Origin: CAYFPS01 sp964345075
Lineage (GTDB): Bacteria; CAIWAD01
Direction of reading: 5' to 3'
NCBI GenBank assembly: GCA_964345075.1
Contig: CAYFPS010000004.1
Span: 130,028-194,027 of the forward strand
Length of the DNA stretch: 64,000 bases
Shown here: positions 54,890 through 63,183 of the stretch, piece by piece
Position numbering within the stretch: the first letter of the stretch is position 1
Layout: the number at the start of each line of letters is the position of its first letter
Translations under genes and position numbers: made by a program
Notes under the pieces: generated by a model
Told to the model about the DNA's origin: nothing
Seen by the model: only the letters and a program-made list of their open reading frames with translations
The model's database searches: none

Positions 54890-55729
54890 TCAGTAGCGAA
54901 AATCCGCCATGATGGGCTTGTGATCGGATCCGGGCAGGTTCAGCACACGGGCTTCGGTGCTCTCCAGATCCGCTGAATGAAAAATATGATCGATCTTCAC
55001 CTCTACGCCGGCCCGCAGCTGAAAGGTACCCATGAACCAGTTTGCAGGATCAAAGGCATCAATCAGTTTACTGCGAAAGATTCGCCACGGCGCAGACAAG
55101 GGAAACGTGTTTAAATCGCCAGCGATGATCAACGACTGCCCGCCCAGATCCTCAATTGCTGCCAGCACGGCAGTAGCCTGAATTGTGCGCAGGTTGTCGC
55201 CGAAGAGTTCATTGTAAAGGCTGGCGCGACCACCCAACAGATGAATATCCGAGTTGGCCAGGTGGAGGTCGCCAAGCCAGAGCTGACGATTATCGATCTC
55301 AACTCGCACCAGGCCCAGACTACGCCCCTCACTGGCAGGCGGAAGTTCTACTTCACGCGACTCCCTGATGGGAAAGCGGCTGAAAATCGCCAGCCCGCTA
55401 ATTTTGTTGTCGTGATACGGGAAGGTGGCATGGTGTAACAGACCACTGGCTTCAAGCGACAAACGGACAGGCGTGAATCGTGTGCCCAGAGGGCATTCCT
55501 GCAAGACGAGCAGATCGGGATTCATTGCCAGTATTCCGTCCATAACAAGGTCCTGACTGCCAAATCCCACGCTGTGCTTCATGCCGTATACATTGAAGGA
55601 CAGCAGCCTGAACTGCGCATTACCTTCCGCTTTACCATCAGCAAAAGCCCAGAGGAATGCCACCACAACAGCCAGTGCAGAGCACAGGAAAAGACCTAGT
55701 TTCACCATGCGCCTGAAAGATCTGATCAC
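54890..55729 (-). CDS. Membrane-anchored endonuclease/exonuclease/phosphatase-family hydrolase
   Basis: 279 residues. N-terminal anchor LGLFLCSALAVVVAFLWAF, then the EEP fold: LLSFNVYG, LVLQECP (Glu), IAGDLNTFPL (Asp/Asn), KIDHIFHS and GSDHKPIMADF (Asp/His). GTG start overlaps the upstream gene's TGA. The active site is complete and faces the periplasm if the anchor is N-in. Substrate may be a phospholipid, a nucleotide or a sugar phosphate. Confidence 0.85.
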   Translation of the reverse strand: MIRSFRRMVKLGLFLCSALAVVVAFLWAFADGKAEGNAQFRLLSFNVYGMKHSVGFGSQDLVMDGILAMNPDLLVLQECPLGTRFTPVRLSLEASGLLHHATFPYHDNKISGLAIFSRFPIRESREVELPPASEGRSLGLVRVEIDNRQLWLGDLHLANSDIHLLGGRASLYNELFGDNLRTIQATAVLAAIEDLGGQSLIIAGDLNTFPLSAPWRIFRSKLIDAFDPANWFMGTFQLRAGVEVKIDHIFHSADLESTEARVLNLPGSDHKPIMADFRY

Positions 55730-56622
55730 AGGACAATCTCACCCTTTACCAGGCCACTGCCTGCAACTGTATCACACAAAATGGAACGCTCCACACTTCC
55801 CTGCCAATTGACATGATCCCAAACAACGCTTTCCCTGATATCACCCATGATCTGACTCCCTTCCATCACGGATGATCCGGTGATCGTGTCCCAGGTTGGA
55901 GTCAATCCAAGGCGCTTCATAAGTGGCATGAAGTCAGGTCGTTGAATGATGGATGTATGCAAGTCAAGGTAGCGATGCAGGTGTCCGAAATCCTCCCAGA
56001 GTGCACTGGGATTTTCCGGCCGAAGTCCGGAAATACTCTCGCCGGAACTCAGCCACTCCAACCAGAAGGAAACCAGATCCCGCTGGAGGCCAGCTACCAG
56101 ACTTTTGCGGGCATCATCAGGCCAGTAGCTGACTCCTGTGAAGCCCATGTTGGGGTTCTGATTCTTGCCAATTGCGCGAAGAGCTTCACCTTCTACATTC
56201 AAAACAAGAGGCTCCCCGTGACACAAGAGAGAAAGCTGCTTTGTATCACAGGCGCGCTGGGCGAATTCAGTCAGATTGAATCCATGAATCAGGTCGGCAT
56301 TCTGAACCAGACATGGGCCCGCTGGCAACTCGGCAAAGATTCGCGCGAGACCACCACCCGTCCCCAGTAGCTCCGGCTCCTCAAACAGTTCCAGCCTGAC
56401 ACCCAGTCGCCCTTCTTCCCTCTTAAGCCAATCGCGCAGCATATCCGCATGGTGATGAAGGTTGACCGCAATGCTCGAGCAGCCTGCCGCGCTCAGGTGT
56501 GCAATGCCGTACTCGATCAGGGGAATCCCATAAAGGGGAATCAAGGCCTTTGGGCGGAATAGCGTCAAAGGCCTAAGCCGCGTCCCAAGTCCGGCTGCAA
56601 GCAGAACACCCTGAAGACCCAT
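55726..56622 (-). CDS. Sugar-1-phosphate nucleotidyltransferase, MurU-like
   Basis: 298 residues. GVLLAAGLGTRLRPLTLFRPKAL is the NTP loop, GIPLIEYGIAHL and GTGGGLARI follow. In Pseudomonas, MurU turns MurNAc-1-phosphate into UDP-MurNAc, fed by AmgK; an AmgK-like kinase lies in the same run. This protein is longer than MurU (~223 residues) and ends with a short beta-helix-like stretch (EGSQIMGDIRESVVWDHVNW), so a GDP- or other NDP-sugar product is possible. Overlaps mraY by one base and the EEP gene by 4. Confidence 0.78.
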   Translation of the reverse strand: MGLQGVLLAAGLGTRLRPLTLFRPKALIPLYGIPLIEYGIAHLSAAGCSSIAVNLHHHADMLRDWLKREEGRLGVRLELFEEPELLGTGGGLARIFAELPAGPCLVQNADLIHGFNLTEFAQRACDTKQLSLLCHGEPLVLNVEGEALRAIGKNQNPNMGFTGVSYWPDDARKSLVAGLQRDLVSFWLEWLSSGESISGLRPENPSALWEDFGHLHRYLDLHTSIIQRPDFMPLMKRLGLTPTWDTITGSSVMEGSQIMGDIRESVVWDHVNWQGSVERSILCDTVAGSGLVKGEIVL

Positions 56623-57731
56623 TAGCGCACCTTGAGGGTAAGCAGTCCAATGAAGCCAAGAATCAGCGCCAGAATCCAGAAACGTATCACAAGTTTTGTC
56701 TCTGACACACCTCGATGCTCAAAACCGTGATGGATTGGTGCTCGAAACAGAATCCTTCTTCCGAGCAGGTTAAAGCCGATCTTCTCCTGAATCAGGACAC
56801 TGGCTCCCTCGATCACGAAAATACCGCCGACAATCACGAAAAGAACTTCCTGCCTGAGCATCAGCATGACACTGGCAAGAAGCCCCCCAAGGGCCATGCT
56901 GCCTGTATCACCCATAAAGACCTGCGCGGGAAAGAAGTTGTACCATAGAAAGCCCAGACATGCGCCAATCATTGCCCCGGCAAAAACCGTCAGCTCACCC
57001 GCGCCCTTCAGATACTGAAACTGCAGATAGCCGCTGTAGACTTCGTTTCCCAGAACATAGGCGAAGATTGCATAGACCATGAAGGACACGGCAGCAGGAA
57101 CCGTTGCCAGCCCATCCATGCCATCAGCAAAATTCACGCTGTTGGAGACGGCAATGAATACCAGCCAGACCCAGCCCATAGCTATCCAGGGGCTTAGCGG
57201 GAAAAGAGCTGCCTTCTGGAATGGCACAAAGAAATACAGTCGCATCCCCTCCGGCAGAGGCGAATGAAGGGAGAGTAGCCACCAGGCAAAGGCCAGGGCG
57301 AATGCGCTTTGTAACACAATCTTGGCCAGCTGTGAAAGCCCCGCAGAGCCGCCACCACCCCGCACCTTCATCAGATCGTCAAGGAATCCAATGGAGCCGT
57401 ACCAGAGAAGGGCAGCACCTGCAGCGATTGCAAATGGACTGTCCGGGCGACACCAGAAGACCGCCGAGCCAAGCCCTGCCAAAATCAGGATCAGGCCTCC
57501 CATCGTGGGCGTTCCCCGCTTGTTGCCCACATCGATCACACCGTAATCTTCCACGACATCGCGCATATTGAGACGGTGCAGCAGGCGAATCAGACGACCC
57601 CCCACGATCAGGCTGAACAGGAAAGCCGTCATCGCGGCCATGACAGTTCTAAAGGAGAGGTAGCCGGCCAGACGCAGAAAGCCAGGACCGTCGTAGATCT
57701 GCTGAATCAGATCCGTGATCCAGATCAGCAT
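56622..57731 (-). CDS. mraY: Phospho-N-acetylmuramoyl-pentapeptide transferase
   Basis: 369 residues, ten membrane segments. GTPTMGGL, the catalytic SNSVNFADGMDGLA and FMGDTGSMALGG, and the terminal PIHHGFEHRGVSETKLVIRF are diagnostic. Makes lipid I at the inner membrane. AGGAGGT precedes the ATG. Overlaps the 3' end of murG by 7 bp. Confidence 0.97.
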   Translation of the reverse strand: MLIWITDLIQQIYDGPGFLRLAGYLSFRTVMAAMTAFLFSLIVGGRLIRLLHRLNMRDVVEDYGVIDVGNKRGTPTMGGLILILAGLGSAVFWCRPDSPFAIAAGAALLWYGSIGFLDDLMKVRGGGGSAGLSQLAKIVLQSAFALAFAWWLLSLHSPLPEGMRLYFFVPFQKAALFPLSPWIAMGWVWLVFIAVSNSVNFADGMDGLATVPAAVSFMVYAIFAYVLGNEVYSGYLQFQYLKGAGELTVFAGAMIGACLGFLWYNFFPAQVFMGDTGSMALGGLLASVMLMLRQEVLFVIVGGIFVIEGASVLIQEKIGFNLLGRRILFRAPIHHGFEHRGVSETKLVIRFWILALILGFIGLLTLKVR

Positions 57732-59713
57732 TGGGTACCTCCTGTGTCCTCGATATCGCGACGGGCTTGCTTCAGCGGGAAAACGGGATGAAAATAGGTG
57801 GATGTCAGCATAGTGGCATCCAGTCGTTTGCGCAGTTCATCCGTGATACAAAGCCCACGCATGGATCTTGCATAATCCAGCGCGCGAAGTGCCTCCTCGC
57901 GAACACGGCAGTTATCGTCGGCCAGCAGGGGCAATAGCCACTTGCGCCAGGATTCAACGTTCATGCAACGTGACCACCAGACGGCTACCGCCATCCGTTC
58001 TTCAAAGTTGCCACTACTCATGGCAAGAGCAGACTCAACACAGGCGTCAGTTGCTTCGTAACCATGTCGCGCAAGGGAGTTCAGAGCAGCCACACGTGCT
58101 TCCCAGTAGGGGTCCTTGAGCATGTAACACAAGAGTCTTGCGCATGACTCGTCACAATCAAGTGAACCAAGAGCCGTGGCGATATTGCGACGAATGAAAC
58201 CATTCTGCTGATGCCGTTCGCCCAGCAGGCGGGGAACTAGCGAAACCCGACCGTGATTCAGCACCATGTGCTCAAAGACAGGAAGCGCCCTGTTCAAACC
58301 CAATGCTGCACAGAGCTTGATGCCTGCATTTCGTACCTGCCAGGCAGGTGATCCCAGCGCGGACAAGGCACGATACTCTATGTAATCGCGATCTGGGCCG
58401 TCTTCTCTGCAGGCAGGATGCGACATCAGAGCAGAAGTACTGAGCGACTCGATGGATCGATCTCCAGCGGTCGGCGACGGGACCCCTGAATCAGTGGCAA
58501 GCCGCCCCTTTTCCAGCAACTCAAGAGCAAGAGATTCCAGCTTGTTCAACGACTCTGTTGATGCAAAATGACGTGCACCCGCAGTGAGTGCAGCAAGTCG
58601 CTGACTATCGCTGAGCAGCTCTGTAACACGCTCTACCAGCGAATCGGGGTTGACACCAGCCTCCAGTGACCCATCGCTCAGCAGGAGCTCCTCCAGCTGC
58701 ACGTCAACCGCCCCGGCTGCCTGTGCACTGCGCGCATTGGCAACCTGGTGGTCTCCGGGCAACCCCATCTTCGGTACGACCAGCAGTGGTTTGCCCGAGC
58801 GGCACAATTCAAACAGCGTCCCAGCGCCACCACGACCTACCACCAGATCTGCAGCGGCGTAGGCGATATGAATCTGATGAAAATATGGCGCAGCGTGATA
58901 CAAATGCATATCGGGGATATGCTTGACTAGCTCGTCCATCGCTTTGTCGTGTTCACGAACAGCGCTGTATTCTGGCCCATCCGCCGAGCCGTATCCGTGT
59001 ATCACCTGAATCCCACCCTCTATCAGGATAGGCAGCATGGCGTATACGGCACGGTTGATGCTGCGTGCGCCCAGGCTTCCACCGAATATGAACAGCGTCG
59101 GCCGATCTTCATGAAGACCAAGTTGTCGACGCGCCTCGGCCTGGCCCGGAAGCTCCATCAGTGTATCACGCACCGGATAGCCCGTAACACGGGCCTTTGC
59201 CATCCCTGTGAATGAACCTTCTGGCGCAAAGGTCAGTGCAAAGGCATCCGCCAGTCTCGCGGCAAGCTTGTTAAGCAGGCCGGTCTCGGCGTTTTGCTCG
59301 TGAATCAGGATTCGCGTTGAAAGCAGCCGCAGCTTGCGCAGGAAGCCTGCTGCAAACACTGCTGGAGCACTGGCATAACCACCGGTGGCAACCAACAGCT
59401 GTGGCCTGAAACGAAGAAGATGCAAGCCCGCAACGATAGTCCCCAAGCCCAGACGCAGGAGGAACAATGGCAGTGCAGGGCTTTTGAAGCCGGGAAAGCC
59501 CATTGAAGGGGCTATACAAAAGGGAAGGTCCTTCAGGCCGGACTCCCCTCGCGCCTTAAGGATGCGCTCCTCGGCCCGGCCGGGAATGCCGATGTAGATA
59601 CCTTCGACGCCAGGTCTGGCGAGCAGGCGATCGGCGAGTGCCAGCGCCGGATAGACGTGCCCGCCCGTTCCGCCGCCAGTAAAGGCAACTCGAACAGCCT
59701 TATCGCCCTTCAT
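57725..59713 (-). CDS. murG: MurG glycosyltransferase fused to a HEAT-repeat domain
   Basis: 662 residues. Residues ~8-400 are a complete MurG: TGGGTGGHVYPALALADRL, GGYASAPA, HEQNAETGLLNK, FIFGGSLGARSINRAV, VGRGGAGTLFELCRSGKP and VPKMGLPGDHQVANA. It adds GlcNAc to lipid I to give lipid II. From ~430 on the chain is a HEAT-like array (YRALSALGSPAWQVRNAGIKL, IRRNIATALGSLDCDESCARL, YWEARVAALNSLARHGYEA, CRVREEALRALDYA). Such a tail is not part of normal MurG and may recruit partners. Start and stop are unambiguous. No murD or ftsW lies between it and mraY. Confidence 0.93.
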   Translation of the reverse strand: MKGDKAVRVAFTGGGTGGHVYPALALADRLLARPGVEGIYIGIPGRAEERILKARGESGLKDLPFCIAPSMGFPGFKSPALPLFLLRLGLGTIVAGLHLLRFRPQLLVATGGYASAPAVFAAGFLRKLRLLSTRILIHEQNAETGLLNKLAARLADAFALTFAPEGSFTGMAKARVTGYPVRDTLMELPGQAEARRQLGLHEDRPTLFIFGGSLGARSINRAVYAMLPILIEGGIQVIHGYGSADGPEYSAVREHDKAMDELVKHIPDMHLYHAAPYFHQIHIAYAAADLVVGRGGAGTLFELCRSGKPLLVVPKMGLPGDHQVANARSAQAAGAVDVQLEELLLSDGSLEAGVNPDSLVERVTELLSDSQRLAALTAGARHFASTESLNKLESLALELLEKGRLATDSGVPSPTAGDRSIESLSTSALMSHPACREDGPDRDYIEYRALSALGSPAWQVRNAGIKLCAALGLNRALPVFEHMVLNHGRVSLVPRLLGERHQQNGFIRRNIATALGSLDCDESCARLLCYMLKDPYWEARVAALNSLARHGYEATDACVESALAMSSGNFEERMAVAVWWSRCMNVESWRKWLLPLLADDNCRVREEALRALDYARSMRGLCITDELRKRLDATMLTSTYFHPVFPLKQARRDIEDTGGTQC

Positions 59714-59881
59714 GCAGCGAAGAATTCCAGGTTCATTTCATGGCTGATTGTGACAACGTGCGGCATGCTGAAAGATGAGGAAATCAGGGAGAGCAGGCAA
59801 GCAAAGTGGCTGCTGTGCTTGACAGTCCGACCACTGGTCCGACCACTGGTCGGACCAGTGGTCGGACCAGCAGCAATCCCG
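59714..59881. other. Intergenic between AmgK-like gene and murG
   Basis: 168 bp with the 43-bp palindrome at 59825-59867 at its centre. No gene is called; a short open frame across the palindrome consists of repetitive Arg/Pro/Val codons. Confidence 0.5.
59825..59867. repeat. 43-bp perfect palindrome built from a GTCCGACCACTG repeat
   Basis: Two 21-base arms around a single central base match perfectly as an inverted repeat. Each arm is made of repeated gtccgacca/ctg units, so the same word occurs as a direct and inverted repeat. There is no T run, so it is not a standard terminator. It lies in the middle of a minus-strand operon, 14 bp past the kinase stop, and could stabilise or attenuate the mRNA or bind a protein. 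Confidence 0.85.
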
Positions 59882-60925
59882 TCAACCCGCCTTGACACAT
59901 GATGCCCCGAGCCCCTGTCTGCCTCGTCCAGTCCTAAGCCCGGCATCCGCAAGCACGCGCGCAAGTGCTGGCAGCGGCCTGCCAATCTTGCCCAGCAAAA
60001 AGCGCGCATTCTCAAGGGCCGCTGGAATGTGCTCAAGGAACCAGGTCTTGCCCTCTTTTCCACCAAGCTTGCCGTAGGCGCCAAGTGCCTGCAGCTGGCG
60101 ATGAAGTCCGACAGCAGGTGCTGACTGGAGTATTTCTTCTGCTGTTGCAGGCCAGGCAAATTCGACGGCAGCCTTGAGAAGAATCTCCCACCTGAGGGAT
60201 GGAGCCAGCTTGAGGTAAGGATCAAAGAGCAAACTCATCATGTCGTAAACCCAGGGACCGACGCGCGCACCCTGAAAGTCGATAAAGCGCCATTGTCCCG
60301 TCTGATCAAGCAGAACATTGGTTGACTGCACATCACGCAGCAGTACCCCCTGGCAGGCGGGCAGGCTGTCCAGCGAAAGCGCAAAGGCCTCAAGCTCTTC
60401 ATCAAGCTGCGGATCTGGCTTCAGGCCTAAATGGTCCTCCAGAAAGCGCTGCTGGAAATAGGCACTCTCAAGGCGACGAAATTCACTCCCTGTCATGGGC
60501 GGATGGAGGGCATCCTCAGCAGGGAAGTGTGTCACCAGCCGCTGCTGAAGTTCGGCAAGCCGACCCAGCACCTGCATGAGGCCCCTTCCCGCTTCAATCG
60601 CGCGATCCGCAACAAGCTCCAACAAGCGCCGATCACCCAGATCTTCCACGAAATAGTAGCCCTGCTGTAGGTCCTGCGTGATAACGCGCGGGCCAAATCC
60701 ACCCAGGACTTCCGCCATTCGCCCGAAGAAGGCTTCTTCAGCCCGCTCCTGCTTGTCGGTACCGTGTGATACAAGCAGAAGGCTGGCGAAATCTGCGGAT
60801 TCAAGCTTCAGGCGAATCTGCCTGCGCAAGCCCCCGCCGCCCGGGAGGAGCTCCAAGCCCGTGACACTACCTGCCAGACCACTGTTCTTCCAGCAGTTCT
60901 CGGCGTGCTGCTGCCAGTTGATCAT
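59882..60925 (-). CDS. AmgK-like sugar kinase (aminoglycoside phosphotransferase fold)
   Basis: 347 residues from ATG 60925, with GGAG 8 nt upstream. The kinase loop is LLRDVQSTNVLLDQ (catalytic Asp) and the metal loop FIDFQGARVGPWVYDMMSLL, as in AmgK (IDFQ...GP..YD..SLL). AmgK phosphorylates MurNAc or GlcNAc at C1 in peptidoglycan recycling. The MurU-like gene two genes on supports a recycling pair. Choline/ethanolamine-type kinases share the fold, so substrate remains to be proven. First gene of the mur run. Confidence 0.85.
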   Translation of the reverse strand: MINWQQHAENCWKNSGLAGSVTGLELLPGGGGLRRQIRLKLESADFASLLLVSHGTDKQERAEEAFFGRMAEVLGGFGPRVITQDLQQGYYFVEDLGDRRLLELVADRAIEAGRGLMQVLGRLAELQQRLVTHFPAEDALHPPMTGSEFRRLESAYFQQRFLEDHLGLKPDPQLDEELEAFALSLDSLPACQGVLLRDVQSTNVLLDQTGQWRFIDFQGARVGPWVYDMMSLLFDPYLKLAPSLRWEILLKAAVEFAWPATAEEILQSAPAVGLHRQLQALGAYGKLGGKEGKTWFLEHIPAALENARFLLGKIGRPLPALARVLADAGLRTGRGRQGLGASCVKAG

Positions 60926-60939
60926 GCACGGCTCCGCAA

Positions 60940-60971
60940 AAAAGAAGGGTCCCGCCACCTGGACGGGACCC
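60940..60971 (-). terminator. Terminator of the secreted beta-helix protein gene
   Basis: gggtcccg / cgggaccc form an 8-bp stem, followed on the minus strand by ttcttttttgc. It lies 23-55 nt past the stop of the 720-residue gene and just before the AmgK-like start. Confidence 0.85.
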
Positions 60972-60993
60972 TGAAGTCATCAAAAGGTCGGTC

Positions 60994-63156
60994 TTACTTG
61001 ACCAGGACCATCTTCTTCACATCGGTGAAGCTACCGGCCTCGATGCGGTAGACATAAACACCGCTGGCCAGGCTGCTGGCGTCGAAGTTGACCGTGTAAC
61101 GGCCTGCGGCCTGCGCGCCCTGCACGAGGGTAGCCACTTCGGCACCGGTCATGTTGAAGACCTTCAGGCTGACATCAGCGGCCTGCGGGAGGGCGTAGGC
61201 AATGCTGGTGCTGGGGTTGAAGGGGTTCGGATGGTTCTGGGCAAGCTCGAAGCTGGCCGGCAGAGCCGTCTGGACATCTTCGTACATCACGGTGTACTCG
61301 CTGGCGTCGGCGGCATTCATGTGCTCGTCGATGGCAACGGCCCAGAAGTAGACGGGATCGTTCTCACCCAGCGTACCGAACTCAACGGTCCAGGTCGTGC
61401 TGAGGGCGGTGCCTTCGTAAACAAGCTCGGCGCCGGCGAAGTCGTTGGTCAGGCTGGCGTAAACTTCGTAGTGGTCGAAGTCGTTGTCGTTGTTCGGGGC
61501 CCAGCTCAGGTCCACATTGTCGTACTCGGGCGGCCAGGCATCGTAGTACCAACCACCATCACCCAGACCGGCAACCGGCATCGGGGCGATGTTGTCAACC
61601 GAGAAGCCACTCATCACGTTGGAAGGAATGGCCTCGGGGAACCAGACACTATGCGTGCCGACCATGAAGTTGTGGACGTTTTCCATGCCTTCGTACTGGT
61701 CATCGAGTGTGGCAATCTGGGCCGTGTAGGTCATGTCGGCATCACCCAGAGCGGCGACGGTACCGGCAGCGACCCATTCGTCTTCCATCATGCCCGGGTA
61801 CTGGATCCAGATGGAGTACTGGGTGATCGGGTTGATAACATTGCCATCGTTCCAGGAAGCATCAAAGTGGACGAGCACGAAACCACCCTGATCATCGGCG
61901 CGGTCTTCCACACCAACAAGCATGGCACTATGCAGGATGTCGTGCTGATCGAAGGGAATGGCGCCCATGTCCAGCGGCGTTCCGTCGGGATCGACGAGCT
62001 CGGGATCAACGGCAACGTCGATGATGCAGTTGATCTCGGAAGGATCATCCACACTCCAGTAGGAGGGGTAGAAGTCGCCATTCATCGGATCCACAAAGCC
62101 CGGATCGCAGCTGTAAGGCACGAAGGCAGGATTCAGGTCACCCAACGGGAAGAAGTTGGTGAACTGGAGGGAGCTGACTTCACTGTCAACGGCAACGAAG
62201 GTGTTGGGCGTGCCGTCCGAGAAGATGTTGTACAGGCCGCCGATTGAGGAAGCCGTGTCGGCGTAGCCATTTCCGCCATCAGCCGCCGTGTTATGGTCAA
62301 CCGTGCAGGAGAAGAGCAGGGCAACGCCACCATTGGTTGCGAAGACGCCACCACCCATACCCGTGGTCGTGTTGTTGGCAATGATGCAGTGACGCAGGGT
62401 CAGGTTACCGTCATCAACGGTAACGGCACCACCCATGTCGTCATTGTCAACGCCCGTGATCATGGCGTACTCGATGGAACCATGGCCCGTGGCACCAACC
62501 ACGATGCCTTCCCAGCTTTCACCGTCAAACATGATGGGCTCTTCGGCGGTACCGTTGCCATCAACCGTGCCGTTGATCGTGATGCTGAAATCACCAGAGG
62601 TGAAGATGTTCATTCCGGGATCGATCACGAGGGTTTCGCCATCGTTCACGACGAAGTCATAGGAGAGGCCAATCTCGCCATCCGGGAAGTTATCCCAGGT
62701 CCATTCAAGGGGCAGCTCTTCGATGTAGCAGCCATCGGCGGGATCAATCGTCTCGTTTCCATCCGGCGGGAAGGCGATACCGGGCGTGTAGATGAATCCA
62801 TTCACGATATCGAAGGGATAGGTTCCCTGATAGGTGTAGGCAAAACCGGGGCCTTCGAAGTTGACATCGAGCGAGGTGATCAGCCAGGGGCCTCCGGGAA
62901 GCTGGGCATCAGCCTCAAGCTGAATTCCCCAGACAGGGGGATTGCCGGCAGGTCCATAAATGTTCGCGGGAATCGAGACTTCCGTGTTGGGGCCGAACAG
63001 GGTCAGGTCTACCATGGCAGAAACCGGACCGCAGGTTTCAGCATTCCAGCAGTCAACGTTGTTCATGTCAGCCACTGCAATGTACCACAGCACGTCAGCG
63101 TTGGCCGTGGACACCGCGAGCGACGCGACAGCCGCAAGGGTCAGCAAAGACTTCAT
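60994..63156 (-). CDS. Secreted beta-helix protein with type IX secretion C-terminal domain
   Basis: 720 residues. Signal peptide LLTLAAVASLAVSTANA. Central region has right-handed beta-helix features (GNLTLRHCIIANNTTTGMGG, VALLFSCTVDHNTAADGG), then Fn3-like segments (VDLSWAPNNDNDFDHYEVYA). It ends with the sorting domain NHPNPFNPSTSIAYALP ... LKVFNMTGAEVATLVQG ... LASGVYVYRIEAGSF ... KKMVLVK. AGGAGA precedes the ATG by 5 nt. It has none of the YGTAWCAC words that are dense in the previous 30 kb. Likely surface-displayed cargo of the type IX system. Confidence 0.92.
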   Translation of the reverse strand: MKSLLTLAAVASLAVSTANADVLWYIAVADMNNVDCWNAETCGPVSAMVDLTLFGPNTEVSIPANIYGPAGNPPVWGIQLEADAQLPGGPWLITSLDVNFEGPGFAYTYQGTYPFDIVNGFIYTPGIAFPPDGNETIDPADGCYIEELPLEWTWDNFPDGEIGLSYDFVVNDGETLVIDPGMNIFTSGDFSITINGTVDGNGTAEEPIMFDGESWEGIVVGATGHGSIEYAMITGVDNDDMGGAVTVDDGNLTLRHCIIANNTTTGMGGGVFATNGGVALLFSCTVDHNTAADGGNGYADTASSIGGLYNIFSDGTPNTFVAVDSEVSSLQFTNFFPLGDLNPAFVPYSCDPGFVDPMNGDFYPSYWSVDDPSEINCIIDVAVDPELVDPDGTPLDMGAIPFDQHDILHSAMLVGVEDRADDQGGFVLVHFDASWNDGNVINPITQYSIWIQYPGMMEDEWVAAGTVAALGDADMTYTAQIATLDDQYEGMENVHNFMVGTHSVWFPEAIPSNVMSGFSVDNIAPMPVAGLGDGGWYYDAWPPEYDNVDLSWAPNNDNDFDHYEVYASLTNDFAGAELVYEGTALSTTWTVEFGTLGENDPVYFWAVAIDEHMNAADASEYTVMYEDVQTALPASFELAQNHPNPFNPSTSIAYALPQAADVSLKVFNMTGAEVATLVQGAQAAGRYTVNFDASSLASGVYVYRIEAGSFTDVKKMVLVK

Positions 63157-63183
63157 GTGATGTCTCCTAAAGAGAAGTGTGTG

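Larger units (their letters stand above)
218..60772. repeat. Dispersed short word YGTAWCAC (about 82 copies in the window)
   Basis: By hand count GTATCAC occurs 36 times on the plus strand and 29 times on the minus strand, and GTAACAC 17 times in either orientation. A pyrimidine precedes the word in all but a few cases. Examples: 3879, 4264, 11104, 15842, 32523, 36741, 45123, 47182, 53374, 59163 (plus); 4746, 14390, 23848, 35417, 42709, 51897, 60766 (minus); 13544, 36004, 58623 (GTAACAC). For a 58% GC random sequence about six copies of a given 7-mer of this composition are expected. Copies lie in all reading frames, using otherwise uncommon codons. Almost none are found in the translation/housekeeping blocks 5.3-11.1, 16-19.9 and 23.9-29.4 kb. 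Confidence 0.8.

Noticed and set aside
59657..59902. Plus-strand frame across the palindrome with VRPLVRPLV-type repeats
   Set aside because: The repeats are a by-product of the palindromic DNA; no start signal or family.
218..60772. YGTAWCAC as a Chi or KOPS (FtsK-orienting) sequence
   Set aside because: Those are strand-skewed; here the two orientations are nearly equal (36 to 29).
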